DNA of 64,000 bases from Paenibacillus sp. RC67. Its GTDB lineage: Bacteria; Bacillota; Bacilli; Paenibacillales; NBRC-103111. Shown one piece after another: positions 61,092-64,000 of this stretch. The notes below the pieces were generated by a model. It had not been told where the DNA came from. It saw nothing but the letters and a program-made list of their open reading frames with translations, and searched no databases. Each line of letters opens with the position of its first letter. Positions within the stretch are counted from its first letter, which is position 1. Both the position numbers and the translations under genes were made by a program. The stretch is from the NCBI RefSeq assembly GCF_030020805.1, contig NZ_CP125098.1, positions 7,607,501 to 7,671,500 of the forward strand, in the 5' to 3' direction.

Positions 61092-61154
61092 TTTATCCAT
61101 ACGAACAACAAGCGTAAGGACACGGAAGTTAAAGAACAATGCAGGAGGAAACCC

Positions 61155-62024
61155 ATGTCGACACCAGCCAAAAAAACGGAAAGCTATTATGTCGTCTCTA
61201 ACCCTCAACCCCCTGCCGAGGATGACCTAACCGTGTTGTTCAGTGGCAGTAGTCAAACAAAGCCCGGACATAAGCCCGGGCCCAAAGTCGTTGATTATTA
61301 TTTGCTGCATCATATTCAGTCCGGATTCGGTACTTATACGTGCCAGGGTGTGACCTACCCGCTCGGGCCGGGAGATAGCTTCTTGATCGAGCCGGGGAAG
61401 CTAATCAGCTATAAAGCCGACGACGTAGATCCGTGGTACTACCGCTGGATTGCGTTCGAGGGAGTTCTTGCAGAGCGGATTTTGAAGCAAATCAGCCTCT
61501 CCTCTCAGCAGCCTATCGTTCATACCGGGCGCAAACGCAGCATTGGTGTGCTCTACCACCAAGTACAGACCGTCTTCCAAACGAGAATTAGCCAGGCTAA
61601 CCTGAGAGCAAGCGGCTATTTACACCTGCTGCTTGCCGAGTATGCCGAAGCTCTCCAGCCAGAGCAGAAGAGCTCACCGCAGCTGACAAGCAGTAGCGAA
61701 CAAATCGTTCAGCAAGCCCTTCAATATTTATCCACGCAATATGCGGAGCCAATCACCATTGAGCTGATGGCAGAGACGCTCGGTTACAATCGTGCTTACT
61801 TGTCCACTTTGTTCAAGAAGCATACCGGATTGACTCCCGTCACCTTCCTGCTGCAGCTCCGTACGGATAAAGCAAGACTGCTGCTGCGAGAGAGACAGGA
61901 ACTCACGGTAGAGCAGATCGCCTCTTCCGTTGGATTCCAAGATCCGCTCTACTTTTCCAAACAATTCAAAAGGCTTTACGGGATGTCGCCGACCGACTAT
62001 CGCCATGCAATGAAGCGGCTCTAA
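61155..62024 (+). CDS. AraC family regulator, probable gal activator
   Basis: A 289-residue protein with an AraC-type cupin domain (DYYLLHHIQSGFGTYTC, GPGDSFLIEPG, about 50-170) and two C-terminal helix-turn-helix motifs (ITIELMAETLGYNRAYLSTL and VEQIASSVGFQDPLYFSKQF). It is divergent from galKET and is likely its activator with galactose or a related sugar as ligand. RBS AGGAGG. An imperfect GGGGA/TCCCC hairpin follows the gene. Confidence 0.9.
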   Translation: MSTPAKKTESYYVVSNPQPPAEDDLTVLFSGSSQTKPGHKPGPKVVDYYLLHHIQSGFGTYTCQGVTYPLGPGDSFLIEPGKLISYKADDVDPWYYRWIAFEGVLAERILKQISLSSQQPIVHTGRKRSIGVLYHQVQTVFQTRISQANLRASGYLHLLLAEYAEALQPEQKSSPQLTSSSEQIVQQALQYLSTQYAEPITIELMAETLGYNRAYLSTLFKKHTGLTPVTFLLQLRTDKARLLLRERQELTVEQIASSVGFQDPLYFSKQFKRLYGMSPTDYRHAMKRL

Positions 62025-62071
62025 CCGAGCCTATGAACTGGGGAAAAGAGAACTATCCCCTCTTCGCTAGC

Positions 62072-64000
62072 TCACGCTCGAAGGGAATGCTTAACTGACT
62101 GAAGCGGAAGTACAAAGCAGATACAAGCTCCCTGGCCCAGGCGGCTCTCCGCCCAGATCCGTCCCCCGTGGAATTCCACGATTTCTTTCGCGATTGCAAG
62201 CCCGAGGCCGCTTCCTCCTTCGGCAGAATTGCGTGACTTGTCCTTTTTGTAGAAACGGTCGAATATGTATGGTAAATCTTCCGGATCAATCCCACTACCG
62301 TTGTCCTGCACTCTCATAACAAGAGCCTGACCTTCGATGGCCATCTGCAGCTGAATAAAGCCTCCTACAGGTGTATGCTTAATAGCATTATAAATAATGT
62401 TGGTCAGCACCTGATCTATCCTGTCTATGTCGATAAACACACTGCCGACTTTGTTACGTTCCTCGGGAGCTGGACTAGGAGCCTGTACACTGAAGCGCAA
62501 GCCGGCATTTTTCACCTCAAGATCATAGCGATCGTTGTAAAAGCCCATGACGTCTTCAATAGTCATCTCCTGCATAGAGAAATCGATTTGCCTTGCCTCA
62601 AGCTTGGACAGCTGAAACAGATCGGCAATGAGTCGATTCAAGCCGGTTATCCGGCCCAGAATGAGCCGCAAATACTTCTCCTGCTGATCGGGATCGACGA
62701 CGACACGGTCAATCAATGCTTCTACATAGCCTTGAATCAGTGTCATCGGTGTTCCAAGATCATGAGAAATATTGCTGAGTAAATGCCTTCTGGAAGTTTC
62801 CAATCGTCCCAAATCCTCATTCATCTTTTCCAGCCTGCGGTTGGACCGTTGAAGTTCTGCTGTGCGTTCTTTAATCCGGTGCTCCAGTCCCATATTCAGC
62901 TCACGCAGCTGGCGGGATAATGTTTCCACGGAAGCAAAGGCTTTGAAAGATTTGAGGCTAATGATAAACGACGTCATAAAGATGAAGAAAAACAGCCCAA
63001 AAGATGATATGTCCCCCAAATGAGTCCACTGATTGTAATATAAAATATCCACTATAACCGTGAATGCGTACACAACCCCGCCTAGCAGCGCGAACCAAGC
63101 CCCTTCTCTGCCGCGCAGTAGAGCCCTGACGATCCCAGTCAGAACATAACCGCATGCCAGTATCGTAATCACTTGATAGGCCTGGGTCGTGAACGTAAAC
63201 TTTTCTGGAGGAAGCAGCGATACAGCCAAAGAAAACAAACCACCTGCCGCTTGTGTTCCGATAACAAAGGAACGCTTAATTTCCTGCGGATACAAAGATC
63301 TGCAGAACATGACCGCTAACGGCAAAGCAAGGTAAAAACAAAAGTATTCGGTACGCAAGCCGCATTCCCAGGGGATAAACGGGAAAATTTGCAGCGCGGC
63401 CCCTTCGCCGACGTACATCGCCCGAATACCGATAGCTATACAGAAAAGTGAGAAGTATAAGGACCCTCTTTCTTTAAAACGGATAAGGAAAAGCCCGAAA
63501 TGATACATTCCCATCAATAACAAGCTTCCTACCAACATCAAATCAAGGCCCATATGATTATTATGGCTTTTTGTCACCTCGGAAGCTTCCCCAAGTGTCA
63601 GTTCGCTCCATATACCCCCGACCCGGTGACTGTAGTTAGAAACCTGAAGCACGATATGCAGTGTCGAATCGGTTGGCTTATAATATATTACCTGAGGCTT
63701 GTACCCCGGACGTCCGCTTTCCTGGTTCGTGCCCACTTTGCCCGCTTTTGCTACTTTTTCACCATTAATCCATAGAATATAAGCGGTACGAATGGAGGGC
63801 AGATCGATCGCTAGAATACGATCCGTCGGCTCCGTCAACACCTTCAGGTGGAAGGTTGCATAGCCATTACCGGAGATCGCTTCCTCATTAACGAGGTGTC
63901 CGTTCCATGAACTGGGGAGTCGAAGCCAATCCGTTGCTTTATGTTCCTCTCCGTTAAGAGCAGCCTGGTCTGGATCAAGCAGCTGGTTCCAATAAAAATC
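62072..64000 (-). CDS. 7TM-DISM sensor histidine kinase, N-terminus cut by the window edge
   Basis: The frame is open to the edge; 642 residues are visible. The visible N-terminal part resembles the extracellular 7TMR-DISM extracellular 2 (jelly-roll) domain (WLRLPSSWNGH, GYATFHLKV). Seven membrane segments follow at about 110-310 of the visible part, then a coiled coil, HisKA with the phospho-accepting histidine in LSNISHDLGTPMTLIQGYVE (20 residues), and HATPase (NGSGIDPEDLPYIFDRFYK, GGSGLGLAIAKEIV). Such kinases are common in Paenibacillus and may sense carbohydrates or envelope signals. No response regulator is visible; it may lie to the right. Confidence 0.92.
   Translation of the reverse strand, partial: DFYWNQLLDPDQAALNGEEHKATDWLRLPSSWNGHLVNEEAISGNGYATFHLKVLTEPTDRILAIDLPSIRTAYILWINGEKVAKAGKVGTNQESGRPGYKPQVIYYKPTDSTLHIVLQVSNYSHRVGGIWSELTLGEASEVTKSHNNHMGLDLMLVGSLLLMGMYHFGLFLIRFKERGSLYFSLFCIAIGIRAMYVGEGAALQIFPFIPWECGLRTEYFCFYLALPLAVMFCRSLYPQEIKRSFVIGTQAAGGLFSLAVSLLPPEKFTFTTQAYQVITILACGYVLTGIVRALLRGREGAWFALLGGVVYAFTVIVDILYYNQWTHLGDISSFGLFFFIFMTSFIISLKSFKAFASVETLSRQLRELNMGLEHRIKERTAELQRSNRRLEKMNEDLGRLETSRRHLLSNISHDLGTPMTLIQGYVEALIDRVVVDPDQQEKYLRLILGRITGLNRLIADLFQLSKLEARQIDFSMQEMTIEDVMGFYNDRYDLEVKNAGLRFSVQAPSPAPEERNKVGSVFIDIDRIDQVLTNIIYNAIKHTPVGGFIQLQMAIEGQALVMRVQDNGSGIDPEDLPYIFDRFYKKDKSRNSAEGGSGLGLAIAKEIVEFHGGRIWAESRLGQGACICFVLPLQSVKHSLRA

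Overview
The window is chromosomal DNA of an endospore-forming Gram-positive bacterium, most likely Paenibacillus or a close relative. This rests on the conserved Bacillales gene order (dnaX/SRP RNA; rpmE, rho, murA, fba, spo0F, pyrG, rpoE; speE, speB, pbpG, ywhD), strong AGGAGG-type ribosome binding sites, several TTG/GTG starts, forespore and SigH promoter motifs, and accessory genes typical of Paenibacillus (GH42 beta-galactosidase with an AraC regulator, Leloir operon with an AraC regulator, 7TM-DISM histidine kinase). No rRNA, tRNA, insertion sequence, prophage or CRISPR array was seen.

Layout. 1-12.7 kb is an almost entirely minus-strand housekeeping block: ybaB (edge), dnaX, an orphan PAS histidine kinase, SRP RNA, a YhcN-type sporulation lipoprotein, rpmE, a radical SAM protein, rho, murA, fba, spo0F, pyrG, rpoE. 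13.2-19 kb: a subtilase, a YwiB homologue, a GH42 beta-galactosidase with divergent AraC regulator, and a Tat-exported phosphoesterase preceded by a possible 45-codon small ORF. 19-30.9 kb: polyamine genes speB/speE, divergent pbpG, small enzymes, ywhD, an M1 peptidase with a membrane protein, and an NlpC/P60 hydrolase behind a c-di-AMP riboswitch. 31-43.3 kb: accessory redox and stress genes: photolyase, FMN reductase, DoxX protein, MarR regulator with quinone oxidoreductase, a frameshifted quinone oxidoreductase, exonuclease III, DHFR-like protein, a zinc dehydrogenase with LacI regulator, rhodanese, GNAT, pterin dehydratase. 43.5-48 kb: the YwqB/YwqA (SWIM/SNF2) pair. 48-57 kb: signalling genes (EAL, Lrp/AsnC, CHASE3 hybrid kinase, chemoreceptor), an MBL hydrolase and BluB. 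57-62 kb: galKET with a divergent AraC regulator. The right edge cuts a 7TM-DISM histidine kinase.

How it fits together. The most informative result is regulatory. The orphan PAS kinase and spo0F each carry a SigH-type promoter with the same -35 element and the same 11-base spacer, which suggests the kinase feeds the sporulation phosphorelay. pyrG has the promoter, GGGC start and leader terminator expected of CTP-sensing attenuation. A perfect TGTGA-N6-TCACA box lies at about -41.5 of the doxX promoter. A MarR gene and a quinone oxidoreductase share two near-identical operators that flank the core promoter. Two matching LacI-type palindromes serve a dehydrogenase/LacI divergent pair.

Limits: all functions come from reading motifs and gene order. 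No database search or structure prediction was run, and promoter and operator calls are by eye. Where a start differs from the longest open frame, it was chosen from ribosome-binding-site spacing.
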